Assembly (NCBI GenBank): GCA_910585155.1
Contig: CAJUEC010000040.1
Coordinates: 1-21,407, forward strand
DNA length: 21,407 bases
Direction of reading: 5' to 3'
Origin: an uncultured Oscillospiraceae bacterium
Lineage (GTDB): Bacteria; Bacillota; Clostridia; Oscillospirales; Oscillospiraceae
Shown here: one piece after another, positions 14,559-21,407 of the stretch
Numbering within the stretch: the stretch's first letter is position 1
Layout of the letters: each line of letters begins with the position of its first letter
Program-made: the position numbers and the translations under genes
Notes under the pieces: generated by a model
Databases searched by the model: none
What the model was told of the DNA's origin: nothing
What the model saw: the letters and a program-made list of their open reading frames with translations, nothing else

Positions 14559-15773
14559 TTACAATTTCCCCTGTTCTCTCAGCGCCTGGACCTTGTCCGG
14601 CAGGCCCCACAGGTTGATAAACCCAGTGGCGTCGTCCTGGTTGTAGTCGCTCTCCTCAAAGGTCACCAGGTTCTCGGAGTACAGCGTCTCGGGGGAGGTG
14701 ACGGAGGCGGTGATGATGTTGCCCTTGTACAGCTTCAGCTTCACCGTGCCGGTGACGTGCTTCTGGGTGTCCACCGCGAAGGCCTGGAGGGCCTCCCGCA
14801 GGGGGGTAAACCACTTGCCGTTGTACACCAGGTCGGCGAAATCCACCGCCAGCTTGGACTTCATGTGCTTGGTGTCCTTGTCCACACAGATCATCTCCAG
14901 CACCTCGTGGGCCCGGTAGAGGATGGCGCCCCCCGGCGTCTCGTACACGCCCCGGTCCTTCATGCCCACCAGACGGTTCTCCACAATGTCCAGCAGGCCG
15001 ATGCCGTTGTCGCCGCCCAGCTTGTTCAGCTTCCGGATGATGTCGGACGCCTTCAGCTTCTCCCCGTCGATGGCCACCGGCCAGCCCTTCTCAAAGTCCA
15101 GGGTGACATAGGTGGGGGCGTCCGGGGCCTGGAAGGGGGACACGCTCATCTCCAGGAAGCCGGGCTTGTCATACTGGGGCTCGTTGGCCGGGTCCTCCAG
15201 GTCCAGCCCCTCGTGGGACAGGTGCCACAGGTTCTTGTCCTTGGAGTAGTTGGTCTCCCGGGAAATCTTCAGGGGCACGTTGTGGGCCTCGGCGTAGTCG
15301 ATCTCCTCATCCCGACCCTTGATATCCCACTCCCGCCAGGGGGCGATGATCCGCATCTCGGGGGCAAAGCGCTTGATGGCCAGCTCAAAGCGGACCTGGT
15401 CGTTGCCCTTGCCGGTGCAGCCGTGGCAGATGGCGTCCGCCCCCTCCTTCTTGGCGATCTCCACCAGCCGGCGGGCGATGACGGGCCGGGCAAAGGCAGT
15501 GCCCAGCAGGTAGTCCTCATACTTGGCCCCCATCATCATGGAGGGAATGATCACCTCGTCCACCATCACGTCGGTGAGGTCCTCAATGTACAGCTTGGAC
15601 GCGCCGGTCTTGATGGCCTTTTCCTCCAGGCCGTCCAGCTCGTCCCCCTGGCCCACGTCGGCGGAGACGGCAATGATCTCAGGGTTGTTGTAATTTTCCT
15701 TCAGCCAGGGGATAATAATGGATGTATCCAGCCCGCCGGAGTAGGCCAGCACTACTTTTTTCACATCAGCCAC
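14559..15773 (-). CDS. argG: Argininosuccinate synthase
   Basis: A 404-residue enzyme that joins citrulline and aspartate using ATP. The PP-loop AYSGGLDTS is at residues 10-18, and GCTGKGNDQVRFE lies near residues 117-129. Length and motifs are standard for the bacterial class. The start is a GTG at 15773 (reading VADVKKVV) behind a GGAGGG site. It is the first gene of the arginine cluster. A sigma-A-type promoter is at 15831-15859 and two ARG-box-like sites are just upstream, so arginine-dependent repression is likely. A small GCAGGG-CCCTGC hairpin lies in its leader at 15802-15820. Confidence 0.96.
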   Translation of the reverse strand: MADVKKVVLAYSGGLDTSIIIPWLKENYNNPEIIAVSADVGQGDELDGLEEKAIKTGASKLYIEDLTDVMVDEVIIPSMMMGAKYEDYLLGTAFARPVIARRLVEIAKKEGADAICHGCTGKGNDQVRFELAIKRFAPEMRIIAPWREWDIKGRDEEIDYAEAHNVPLKISRETNYSKDKNLWHLSHEGLDLEDPANEPQYDKPGFLEMSVSPFQAPDAPTYVTLDFEKGWPVAIDGEKLKASDIIRKLNKLGGDNGIGLLDIVENRLVGMKDRGVYETPGGAILYRAHEVLEMICVDKDTKHMKSKLAVDFADLVYNGKWFTPLREALQAFAVDTQKHVTGTVKLKLYKGNIITASVTSPETLYSENLVTFEESDYNQDDATGFINLWGLPDKVQALREQGKL

Positions 15774-15830
15774 GGTGATTCCCTCCGTTTTTTCCTTTGT
15801 CGCAGGGCATGGTTCCCTGCCGTTTGTAAG

Positions 15831-15859
15831 AGTATACTACCCCGCCCGTCTGTTGGCAA
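15831..15859 (-). promoter_or_regulatory. Promoter for argG and the arginine cluster
   Basis: On the minus strand: TTGCCA (15854-15859), 17-bp spacer, TATACT (15831-15836). Transcription would start about 50 bp before the argG GTG. Confidence 0.8.
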
Positions 15860-15868
15860 GTGATTTTT

Positions 15869-15882
15869 TGCATAGTTATTCT
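15869..15882 (-). promoter_or_regulatory. Candidate ARG box 1
   Basis: On the minus strand AGAATAACTATGCA matches the ArgR half-palindrome pattern TGAATNNNNATTCA at 8 of 10 fixed positions. It lies 9 bp upstream of the -35 box. No argR gene is in the window. Confidence 0.5.
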
Positions 15883-15920
15883 ATTTCCTCCCAAATTTTC
15901 TGGGCAATATTCCACATATT

Positions 15921-15934
15921 CGGATAATTATTCA
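15921..15934 (-). promoter_or_regulatory. Candidate ARG box 2
   Basis: On the minus strand TGAATAATTATCCG matches TGAATNNNNATTCA at 8 of 10 fixed positions. It is centred 52 bp, about five helical turns, from ARG box 1, so two bound ArgR hexamers could face the same side of the DNA. Confidence 0.5.
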
Positions 15935-16005
15935 TTCAATCGGTGCATAATCGCCCAGGCTATTCATCGCCCGCGGAGGGAAGGAAATAATTTCTTCAAT
16001 TCCTA

Positions 16006-16034
16006 TTGACAAGGTATGCTTTTTACGGTATGAT
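16006..16034 (+). promoter_or_regulatory. Promoter for the nifS-nifU operon
   Basis: A perfect TTGACA (16006-16011), 17-bp spacer, and TATGAT (16029-16034). A GAAGGAAATAATTTCTTC dyad at about 15980-15997 lies just upstream and could be an operator. The resulting leader is over 200 nt. Confidence 0.82.
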
Positions 16035-16073
16035 TTCCCCACGCAGATATTCCAGCGCGTTATGTCAGGCTGT

Positions 16074-16237
16074 GCGCTGCTCACAACGGCTCAGACGCTC
16101 AGCGGATATCACGCTTCGCCTGTTCGCAGCGCGCGGCTTCCCTTCGACTCGGGCAAAACCCGCCCCCGCTGCGCGGCGGCTGGGCTTTTGCCCTCGCTTC
16201 GCTCCATCCGCGCTGCTCACAACGGCTCAAACGCTCA
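16074..16237 (+). repeat. 28-bp direct repeats flanking a GC-rich segment in the nifS leader
   Basis: GCGCTGCTCACAACGGCTCA plus eight more bases occurs at 16074-16101 and again at 16210-16237, differing at one base. The copies flank a 108-bp segment with short hairpins and no coding signal. The segment contains TCACGCTTCGCCTGTTCGC (16109-16127), which recurs with one mismatch at 8828-8846 in the argB-argD spacer. Confidence 0.85.
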
Positions 16238-16259
16238 AGATAAGGAGATGGAACAACCC

Positions 16260-17447
16260 ATGATATACGCGGACAACGCCGCGACCACCAAGACCAGTCC
16301 CGCCGCCCGGCAGGCCATGCTGGACGCCATGGAGCGGTTCTGGGGCAACCCCTCCAGCCTTCACACCCCCGGCCAGCAGGCCAGGGAGGCCCTGCAAACC
16401 GCCCGGGAGGCGGTGGCCCGGGCCATCGGCGCCCAGCCCCGGGAGATCTGCTTCACCTCCGGCGGCAGCGAGGCGGACAACCAGGCCATCGTCAGCGCCG
16501 CCAGGGTGGGAGCCAAAAAGGGCAAAAAGCACCTGGTCACCACCGCCATCGAGCACCACGCCGTGCTCCACACCATGGACCAGCTGTCCAAGGAGGGCTT
16601 TGAGGTCACCCTGATCCCCGTGGATGAGAGCGGCATTGTAAAGGCGGAGGACGTGGCCGCCGCCCTCCGGGAGGACACCGCCCTGGTGTCCGTCATGTTC
16701 GCCAACAACGAGATCGGCACCATCCAGCCCGTGGCGGAGATCGGCGCCCTGTGCCGGGAGCGGGGCGTCCCCTTTCACACCGACGCGGTCCAGGCCGCGG
16801 GCCACCTGCCCATCGACGTGAACGCCCAGAATATCGATATGCTGTCCCTGTCCGGCCACAAGTTCCACGGCCCCCGGGGGGTGGGTGCGCTGTACGTCCG
16901 CCGGGGGGCTCCCCTGCTCCCCTTCATCCACGGCGGCGCCCAGGAGTCGGGCCGCCGGGCGGGCACGGAAAACCTCCCCGCCATTCTGGGCATGGCCGCC
17001 GCCCTGGAGGACTCGCTGGCCCACATGGAGGAAAACAGCGCCCACGCCGCGGCACTTCGGGACGCCCTCATCGAAAAGCTGTCCCAAATTCCCCACGCCG
17101 CCCTCAACGGCCACCGGGAGCGGCGGCTGCCCGGCAACGTGAGCTTCTGCTTTGAGGGCATCGAGGGCGAGTCCCTTCTCCTGCTGCTGGACGACAAGGG
17201 CATCGCCGCCTCCTCGGGGTCGGCGTGCACCTCCGGCTCCCTGGATCCCAGCCACGTGCTGCTGGCCATCGGCCGGCCCCACGAGGTGGCCCACGGCTCC
17301 CTGCGCCTCACCCTGGACCGGAGCAACACCATGGAGGAGGTGGAGGCCATCGCCGAGGCCACAAAAGAGGTGGTAACCTATCTTCGGGGCATGTCTCCCG
17401 TTTGGAAAGCACTGCAGAGAGGAGAGCGCAGCTATGTTATACAGTGA
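16260..17447 (+). CDS. Cysteine desulfurase (NifS/IscS family)
   Basis: A 395-residue PLP enzyme that takes sulfur from cysteine, releasing alanine, and passes it to a scaffold for Fe-S cluster assembly. The PLP lysine is Lys201 in SLSGHKFHGPRG, the persulfide Cys323 is in SSGSACTSGSLDPSH, and EHHAVLHT and HTDAVQAAGH are also present. The short active-site loop fits the NifS/IscS class. The start is the ATG at 16260 (MIYADNAATT), 12 bp behind AAGGAG; the ATG at 16248 is adjacent to that site. The end overlaps nifU by 14 bp, so the two are translationally coupled. It could equally supply sulfur for tRNA thiolation. Confidence 0.93.
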   Translation: MIYADNAATTKTSPAARQAMLDAMERFWGNPSSLHTPGQQAREALQTAREAVARAIGAQPREICFTSGGSEADNQAIVSAARVGAKKGKKHLVTTAIEHHAVLHTMDQLSKEGFEVTLIPVDESGIVKAEDVAAALREDTALVSVMFANNEIGTIQPVAEIGALCRERGVPFHTDAVQAAGHLPIDVNAQNIDMLSLSGHKFHGPRGVGALYVRRGAPLLPFIHGGAQESGRRAGTENLPAILGMAAALEDSLAHMEENSAHAAALRDALIEKLSQIPHAALNGHRERRLPGNVSFCFEGIEGESLLLLLDDKGIAASSGSACTSGSLDPSHVLLAIGRPHEVAHGSLRLTLDRSNTMEEVEAIAEATKEVVTYLRGMSPVWKALQRGERSYVIQ

Positions 17448-17877
17448 AAAGGTGATGGACCACTTCCGCAACCCCCGCAACGTGGGGGAGATCGAGAACG
17501 CCGACGGCGTGGGCGAGGTGGGCAACGCCAAGTGCGGCGACATCATGAAGATGTACCTCAAAATTGAGGACGGGGTCATTGTGGATGTGAAATTTGAGAC
17601 CTTCGGCTGCGGCAGCGCCATCGCCACCAGCTCCATGGCCACCGAGCTGATCAAGGGCAAAAAGGTGGAGGAGGCCCTGGCCCTCACCAACCAGGCGGTG
17701 GTGGAGGCGCTGGACGGCCTGCCCGCCCACAAGATCCACTGCTCCGTGCTGGCAGAGGAGGCGGTGCGGGCCGCCGTCAAGGACTACTACGACAAAAACG
17801 GCATCGCCTACGAGCCGGAGCAGTTTTGCAGCGGCGACTGCGCCTGCTGCCACGAGCACGACCACCACGAGGAATGA
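17434..17877 (+). CDS. NifU/IscU-type Fe-S cluster scaffold with a Cys/His-rich tail
   Basis: A 147-residue scaffold on which Fe-S clusters are built from sulfur supplied by the adjacent desulfurase. The three ligand cysteines are Cys34 (AKCGD, with Asp36), Cys59 (FGCGS) and Cys103 (KIHCS). Unlike the usual about 125-residue IscU, it has a tail with Cys132, 136, 138, 139 and His140, 142, 144, 145, ending HEE. That tail could bind a metal ion, but this is inference. The GGAGAG-type site lies inside the end of the desulfurase gene. A perfect terminator hairpin follows 7 bp after the stop. Confidence 0.92.
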   Translation: MLYSEKVMDHFRNPRNVGEIENADGVGEVGNAKCGDIMKMYLKIEDGVIVDVKFETFGCGSAIATSSMATELIKGKKVEEALALTNQAVVEALDGLPAHKIHCSVLAEEAVRAAVKDYYDKNGIAYEPEQFCSGDCACCHEHDHHEE

Positions 17878-17884
17878 ACAACGG

Positions 17885-17917
17885 AAAGGGCCCCGGCGCA
17901 CAGCGCCGGGGCCCTTT
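17885..17917. terminator. Shared terminator hairpin between nifU and clpC-like gene
   Basis: A perfect 15-bp inverted repeat (AAAGGGCCCCGGCGC, loop ACA, GCGCCGGGGCCCTTT). It stands between two convergent genes and carries short A and T ends on both sides, so it can serve either strand. Confidence 0.85.
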
Positions 17918-17961
17918 CGCGGGCATTTTGTTTTACAGCCTGGGTGCTTGCAGGCGCTTTT

Positions 17962-20055
17962 TCACACCTGCCGCTTTTCCGCCCGCAGCACGATGTCCTC
18001 CCGCTCCACCGCCAGGCACAGGGTGTCCCCCGCGCACAGGCGCTCGGACAGCAGCAGGTCGGCGGCGGGCTCCTCCACCCGGCGGCGCACCGCCCGGCGG
18101 ATGGGCCGGGCCCCCTGCTCCCGTTCGCTGCCCGGGTCGGCCAGCAGGGTCACCGCCTCCCACTTGGCGTCCAGCTCCACCCCCAGCCGGTCCAGCCGCT
18201 CCCGCACGCCCCCCAGCAGGCGCAGGGCGATGCGCTCCAGGTCCCGCCGCTCCAGCCGGTCGAACAGGATCACCTCGTCCAGCCGGTTGAGAAACTCCGG
18301 CTTGAACCTGCCCTTCAGCTCCGCCATCACCGCCTCCCGGCGCCTGCTGTCGGAGTCCCCTCCCGCAAAGCCCAGGGGGGGCGACTTGCTCACCAGCTTC
18401 TGAGCCCCCACGTTGGAGGTCATCACCACCACCGTGTTGCGGAAATCCGCCTTCCGGCCCTGGCCGTCGGTGAGCTGGCCGTCCTCCATCACCTGGAGGA
18501 GGATGTTCTGCATGTCCTCGTGGGCCTTCTCAATCTCATCGAACAGCACCACCGACCAGGGGCGGCGGCGGACCTGCTCAGTGAGCTGGCCCCCCTCCTC
18601 GTGGCCCACGTAGCCCGGGGGCGACCCCACCAGCCGGGAGGCGGCGTGCTTTTCCATATACTCCGACATGTCGAAGCGGAGCAGGGCCTCCTCGCTGCCG
18701 AACAGCGCCGCCGCCAGCGCCCGGCACAGCTCCGTCTTGCCCACCCCGGTGGGCCCCAGGAACAGGAACACCCCAATGGGCCGGTTTGGCTCCTTCAGCC
18801 CCACCCGGCCACGGCGGATGGCGGCGGCCACAGCCGACACCGCCTGGTCCTGGCCCACCACCCGGCGGTGGAGCTCCCCCTCCAGCTCCAGCAGCCGGCG
18901 GGCCTCCCCCTTGGTGATGGACTCCAGGGGAATGCCCGTCCACTGGGCCAGCACCGCCGCCACGTCCTCCCGCTCCAGGCAGCGCTGGGCGCCCCCCTTC
19001 TGGCGGCTCTGCTTGCGGTCCAGCTCCCGGCGGAAGTCCGCCTCCGCGTCCCGGAGGATGGCGGCGCGCTCAAAGTCCTGGGCGGCGATGGCCTGGGCCT
19101 TCTCCCGGGCCGCCCGCTCCGCCCGGTCGGACAGCGCCCGCAGGGTGATGGGCACCTCCTCCTCCACCCGCAGGCGGGCCGCCCCCTCGTCGATGAGGTC
19201 AATGGCCTTGTCCGGCAGGAACCGGTCGGGGAGGTAGCGCTGGGACAGCTCCACCGCCGCGTCCACCGCCCCATCGGAGATGGTCAGGCCGTGGTGCTCC
19301 TCATACCGGCGGCGCAGCCCCCGCAGGATGGCCTTGGCCTGCTCCTGGGTGGGCTCCGCCACCCGCACGGGCTGGAAACGCCGCTCCAGGGCCGCGTCCT
19401 TCTCGATATACTTGCGGTACTCCTCCAGGGTGGTGGCCCCCACCACCTGGATCTCCCCCCGGCTCAGGGCGGGCTTGAGGATGTTGGCTGCGTCGATGGC
19501 CCCCTCGGCGGAGCCCGCCCCCACGATGTTGTGCAGCTCGTCCAGGAACAAAATGACGTTCCCGGCGCGGCGCACCTCGGCCAGCACCTGGTTTACCCGC
19601 TCCTCAAACTCCCCCCGGTACTTGGTGCCCGCCACCATGGCCACCAGGTCCAGGCTCAGCAGCCGTTTGCCCCGCAGAGGCTCGGGCACCGCGCCCGAGG
19701 CCATGCGCATGGCCAGCCCCTCCGCCACCGCCGTCTTGCCCACGCCGGGCTCGCCGATGAGAGCGGGGTTGTTTTTGCTGCGCCGGGCCAGGATCTGGAT
19801 CACCCGGCCCACCTCCTGCTCCCGGCCCACCAGGGGGTCCAGGATCCCCAGGGCCGCCATTCGGGTCAGGTCCCGGGAAAACCGGTCGGTGAGCCGGGTG
19901 TCCGTCCCCTCCCTGGCCCGGGGCCGCTCCTCCCGGTAGAGGGCCTGGGGGTCGCCCCCCGGATGCCCGGCGGTGTTCCGGGGCGTCTGCTCCCCTTTGT
20001 TCCGATCCATCATAAAAAAACCCCGCAATCTTTGAAAAATACTCAGCCGTTCCAC
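17962..20055 (-). CDS. ClpC-like AAA+ ATPase lacking the N-terminal Clp repeat domain
   Basis: About 697 residues; a Hsp100 unfoldase expected to feed substrates to ClpP. AAA1 has Walker A GEPGVGKT (101-108) and Walker B LFLDEL (169-174). AAA2 has Walker A GPTGVGKT (434-441) and VVLFDEIEKAH near 502-512. A UVR-like stretch (AIAAQDFERAAILRDAE, about 322-338) between them and a LGF loop (561-563) in the ClpP-docking position point to ClpC rather than ClpB. The usual about 150-residue double Clp_N repeat is absent; the N-terminus is a short, low-complexity Arg/Gly-rich linker. The start chosen is the GTG at 20055 behind AGGAG with a 7-bp spacer, rather than the TTG at 20100. Confidence 0.88.
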   Translation of the reverse strand: MERLSIFQRLRGFFMMDRNKGEQTPRNTAGHPGGDPQALYREERPRAREGTDTRLTDRFSRDLTRMAALGILDPLVGREQEVGRVIQILARRSKNNPALIGEPGVGKTAVAEGLAMRMASGAVPEPLRGKRLLSLDLVAMVAGTKYRGEFEERVNQVLAEVRRAGNVILFLDELHNIVGAGSAEGAIDAANILKPALSRGEIQVVGATTLEEYRKYIEKDAALERRFQPVRVAEPTQEQAKAILRGLRRRYEEHHGLTISDGAVDAAVELSQRYLPDRFLPDKAIDLIDEGAARLRVEEEVPITLRALSDRAERAAREKAQAIAAQDFERAAILRDAEADFRRELDRKQSRQKGGAQRCLEREDVAAVLAQWTGIPLESITKGEARRLLELEGELHRRVVGQDQAVSAVAAAIRRGRVGLKEPNRPIGVFLFLGPTGVGKTELCRALAAALFGSEEALLRFDMSEYMEKHAASRLVGSPPGYVGHEEGGQLTEQVRRRPWSVVLFDEIEKAHEDMQNILLQVMEDGQLTDGQGRKADFRNTVVVMTSNVGAQKLVSKSPPLGFAGGDSDSRRREAVMAELKGRFKPEFLNRLDEVILFDRLERRDLERIALRLLGGVRERLDRLGVELDAKWEAVTLLADPGSEREQGARPIRRAVRRRVEEPAADLLLSERLCAGDTLCLAVEREDIVLRAEKRQV

Positions 20056-20111
20056 GCGATCACTCCTATCGTCCCGGAGGAAAATCTCGTCACCTGGCAA
20101 GCATGGGAAAT

Positions 20112-20127
20112 TTTGACCGAAATTATA
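20112..20127 (-). promoter_or_regulatory. Possible promoter -10 and CtsR half-site for the clpC-like gene
   Basis: On the minus strand a TATAAT (20122-20127) lies about 70 bp before the start codon, followed by GGTCAAA (20112-20118), which equals one half of the CtsR operator. The second half and a clear -35 are missing. Confidence 0.35.
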
Positions 20128-20152
20128 CAGTCCGCCCCCTTAAAATTTCTTA

Positions 20153-20180
20153 TTGCATTTTTCTCTGAATGTGGTACAAT
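20153..20180 (+). promoter_or_regulatory. Promoter for the ferredoxin gene
   Basis: TTGCAT (20153-20158), 16-bp spacer, TACAAT (20175-20180), about 45 bp before the start. It is divergent from the clpC-like promoter. Confidence 0.6.
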
Positions 20181-20223
20181 AGGGGTCGGTTCAAAACATT
20201 CATTTCTTGGAGGTGTATGCTAC

Positions 20224-20394
20224 ATGGCACGTAAAATCACCGACGCCTGCGTCTCCTGCGGCGCTTGCGAAAGCGCCTGCCCCGTGGGCGCGATCTCCAT
20301 GGGCGCCGAGCACATGGAAATCGACGCCGGCGCCTGCATTGACTGCGGCGCTTGCGAGGGCACCTGCCCCACCGGCGCGATTGAGGCCGAGTAA
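20224..20394 (+). CDS. 2[4Fe-4S] ferredoxin
   Basis: A 56-residue clostridial-type ferredoxin that carries electrons in the cytosol. Two CxxCxxCxxxCP clusters are visible: CVSCGACESACP (residues 9-20) and CIDCGACEGTCP (residues 38-49). The two halves are pseudo-repeats. The ATG at 20224 has a strong TTGGAGGTG site. It is a monocistronic gene bounded by a terminator. The partner reactions are unknown; such ferredoxins serve many oxidoreductases in anaerobes, including 2-hydroxyacyl-CoA dehydratase activators like the relative at the start of the window, though no direct link is shown. Confidence 0.96.
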   Translation: MARKITDACVSCGACESACPVGAISMGAEHMEIDAGACIDCGACEGTCPTGAIEAE

Positions 20395-20405
20395 TCTGAG
20401 CACCC

Positions 20406-20446
20406 AAAACCCCCTGCCCTCTTTTTTGGAGGGCGGGGGGTTTGCT
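20406..20446 (+). terminator. Terminator after the ferredoxin gene
   Basis: AAACCCCCTGCCCTC, a T-rich loop and GAGGGCGGGGGGTTT form a stem with one bulged base. A TTTGCTTTTT tract follows. Confidence 0.8.
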
Positions 20447-20766
20447 TTTTCCGCCCAACCGGCCCATTTTTCCGTTTTTTCCATACTTTGGATGGTCCGC
20501 AGGCCCGGCGCGTCGGGGACCCCGCCGCCCTTCCGTCAAAGTGCTCCCATTTCTCCCGGTTTCGCCGGAAATTGCTTGGGCAAATTGCTGATTTTGTGGA
20601 ATCTTTAACATGCAGGCGGAAAATATCATGGATTTGGATGGGAAGTTATGCTATACTGAGGAACTGGTGGGAGCTGGTCTTCCCGCCCGTCCCATCAGAC
20701 CGCGTCCGCCCGCATCCTGCGGACCGGCGCTGTAGTGATACACTATATTTAGAGGAGGAACTATCT
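20447..20766 (+). promoter_or_regulatory. pckA upstream region with extended -10 promoter and structured leader
   Basis: No gene is visible in these 320 bp. A TATACT at 20652-20657 with TG at 20649-20650 forms an extended -10 promoter; the -35 is poor. Transcripts would have about a 100-nt leader with a GTCCGC-CCGCATCCT-GCGGAC hairpin (about 20705-20725). A perfect TAGTG-ATA-CACTA dyad at 20733-20745 lies just before the AGAGGAGG site (20751-20758). The dyad could be an operator or a leader hairpin controlling translation. Confidence 0.55.
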
Positions 20767-21407
20767 ATGGAAACCTACGGTCTGGAACAGTACGGCATCA
20801 CTGGCATCAAGGAAATCATTTACAATCCCACCTATGAGCAGCTCTTCGAGGCGGAGATGGACCCCACGCTGGAGGGCTTCGAAAAGGGACAGATGACCGA
20901 GCTGGGCGCGGTCAACGTGATGACCGGCATCTATACGGGCCGCTCCCCCAAGGACAAGTTCATCGTGATGGACGAGAACTCCAAGGACACCGTCTGGTGG
21001 ACCTCCGACGAATTCAAGAACGACAACAAGCCCGCCACCCAGGCCGCCTGGGACGCCTGCAAGGCCCTGGCGGTGAAGGAGCTTTCCAATAAGAAGCTGT
21101 ACGTGATGGACGTGTTCTGCGGCACCAACCCCGACTCCCGCATGGCCGTGCGCTTCATCATGGAGGTGGCTTGGCAGGCCCACTTTGTCAAGAACATGTT
21201 CATCGCCCCCACTGAGGAGGAGCTGAAGAACTTCAAGCCCGACTTCGTCTCCTACAACGCCGCCAAGGCCAAGGTGGAGAACTTCAAGGAGCTGGGCCTC
21301 AACTCTGAGACCGCCGCTATCTTCAACATCACCTCCCGTGAGCAGGTCATCCTCAACACCTGGTACGGCGGCGAGATGAAGAAGGGCATGTTCTCCATGA
21401 TGAACTA
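20767..21407 (+). CDS. pckA: Phosphoenolpyruvate carboxykinase (ATP), N-terminal part (3' truncated by window)
   Basis: The first 213 residues are visible; the full enzyme is about 530-540. It interconverts oxaloacetate plus ATP and phosphoenolpyruvate plus CO2 plus ADP. The start METYGLEQYGI matches the ATP-dependent family, as does the substrate-binding GIYTGRSPKDKFIV near residues 53-66. AVRFIMEVAWQAHFVKNMFI and the NTWYGGEMKKGMFSMMNY at the window edge are also typical. The nucleotide-binding P-loop lies beyond the window. In fermenting anaerobes this enzyme often works toward oxaloacetate. The ATG has a very strong AGAGGAGG site. Confidence 0.95.
   Translation, partial: METYGLEQYGITGIKEIIYNPTYEQLFEAEMDPTLEGFEKGQMTELGAVNVMTGIYTGRSPKDKFIVMDENSKDTVWWTSDEFKNDNKPATQAAWDACKALAVKELSNKKLYVMDVFCGTNPDSRMAVRFIMEVAWQAHFVKNMFIAPTEEELKNFKPDFVSYNAAKAKVENFKELGLNSETAAIFNITSREQVILNTWYGGEMKKGMFSMMN

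Noticed and set aside
13210..14646. 478-codon plus-strand open frame opposite argH
   Set aside because: Antisense shadow of argH with no ribosome binding site or family motif.
15774..15840. T-box or riboswitch in the argG leader
   Set aside because: The leader is only about 50 nt with one small hairpin; no T-box consensus or known aptamer is visible.
20056..20130. Full CtsR operator upstream of the clpC-like gene
   Set aside because: Only one GGTCAAA half-site is present; the neighbouring heptamer does not match, so it is listed only as a weak half-site.
17944..20394. 816-codon plus-strand open frame running into the ferredoxin
   Set aside because: Most of it is antisense to the clpC-like gene; only the last 56 codons, with their own ATG and strong ribosome binding site, form a real gene.

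Overview
The window is GC-rich, tightly packed bacterial chromosome with strong AGGAGG-type ribosome binding sites and sigma-A-type promoters. The gene families (a large acyl-CoA dehydratase activase-related protein, ATP-type PEP carboxykinase, a DUF2975/XRE pair, a NifS/NifU pair with a Cys/His-rich tail, a ClpC-like ATPase) suggest an anaerobic high-GC Firmicute of the Oscillospiraceae (Flavonifractor/Lawsonibacter-like). This taxonomic call is inference from gene content and style; no marker gene is present.

Left region (1-6542). The window opens inside the 3' end of an acyl-CoA dehydratase activase-related gene. Next comes a rearranged patch: the first ~48 codons of a DIP1984-family gene are fused to a duplicated piece of a neighbouring GNAT acetyltransferase gene, a hairpin-rich spacer follows, then the intact GNAT gene, whose last codons and stop are repeated in a ~78-bp tandem array ending at a strong terminator. 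A small conserved-looking protein follows and converges on uridine phosphorylase. On the minus strand lie a small lipoprotein, an XRE regulator with a DUF2975 membrane partner, a CPBP intramembrane protease and a SIR2 deacylase; the last two overlap by 4 bp.

Middle region (6543-16000). A complete minus-strand arginine cluster is read in the order argG, argH, PAS protein, argC, membrane-anchored unknown protein, argJ, argB, argD, argF. It encodes the acetyl-cycle route from glutamate to arginine, with ArgJ recycling the acetyl group. A good promoter and two ARG-box-like sites precede argG. At the far end lie a 149-bp foldback palindrome and a terminator hairpin that overlaps the SIR2 promoter. 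Two genes of unknown role (PAS and membrane protein) are embedded in the cluster.

Right region (16001-21407). A promoter and a repeat-containing leader precede a cysteine desulfurase and a NifU/IscU scaffold (Fe-S cluster assembly), which end at a perfect 15-bp hairpin shared with a convergent ClpC-like AAA+ ATPase that lacks the usual N-terminal domain. A 2[4Fe-4S] ferredoxin is divergent from it. A ~320-bp leader then precedes pckA, which is cut by the window end.

No rRNA, tRNA, CRISPR array, insertion-sequence transposase or prophage gene was seen. I found no convincing new multi-gene system. The least explained items are the two unknown genes in the arginine cluster and the three kinds of small repeats and rearrangements.
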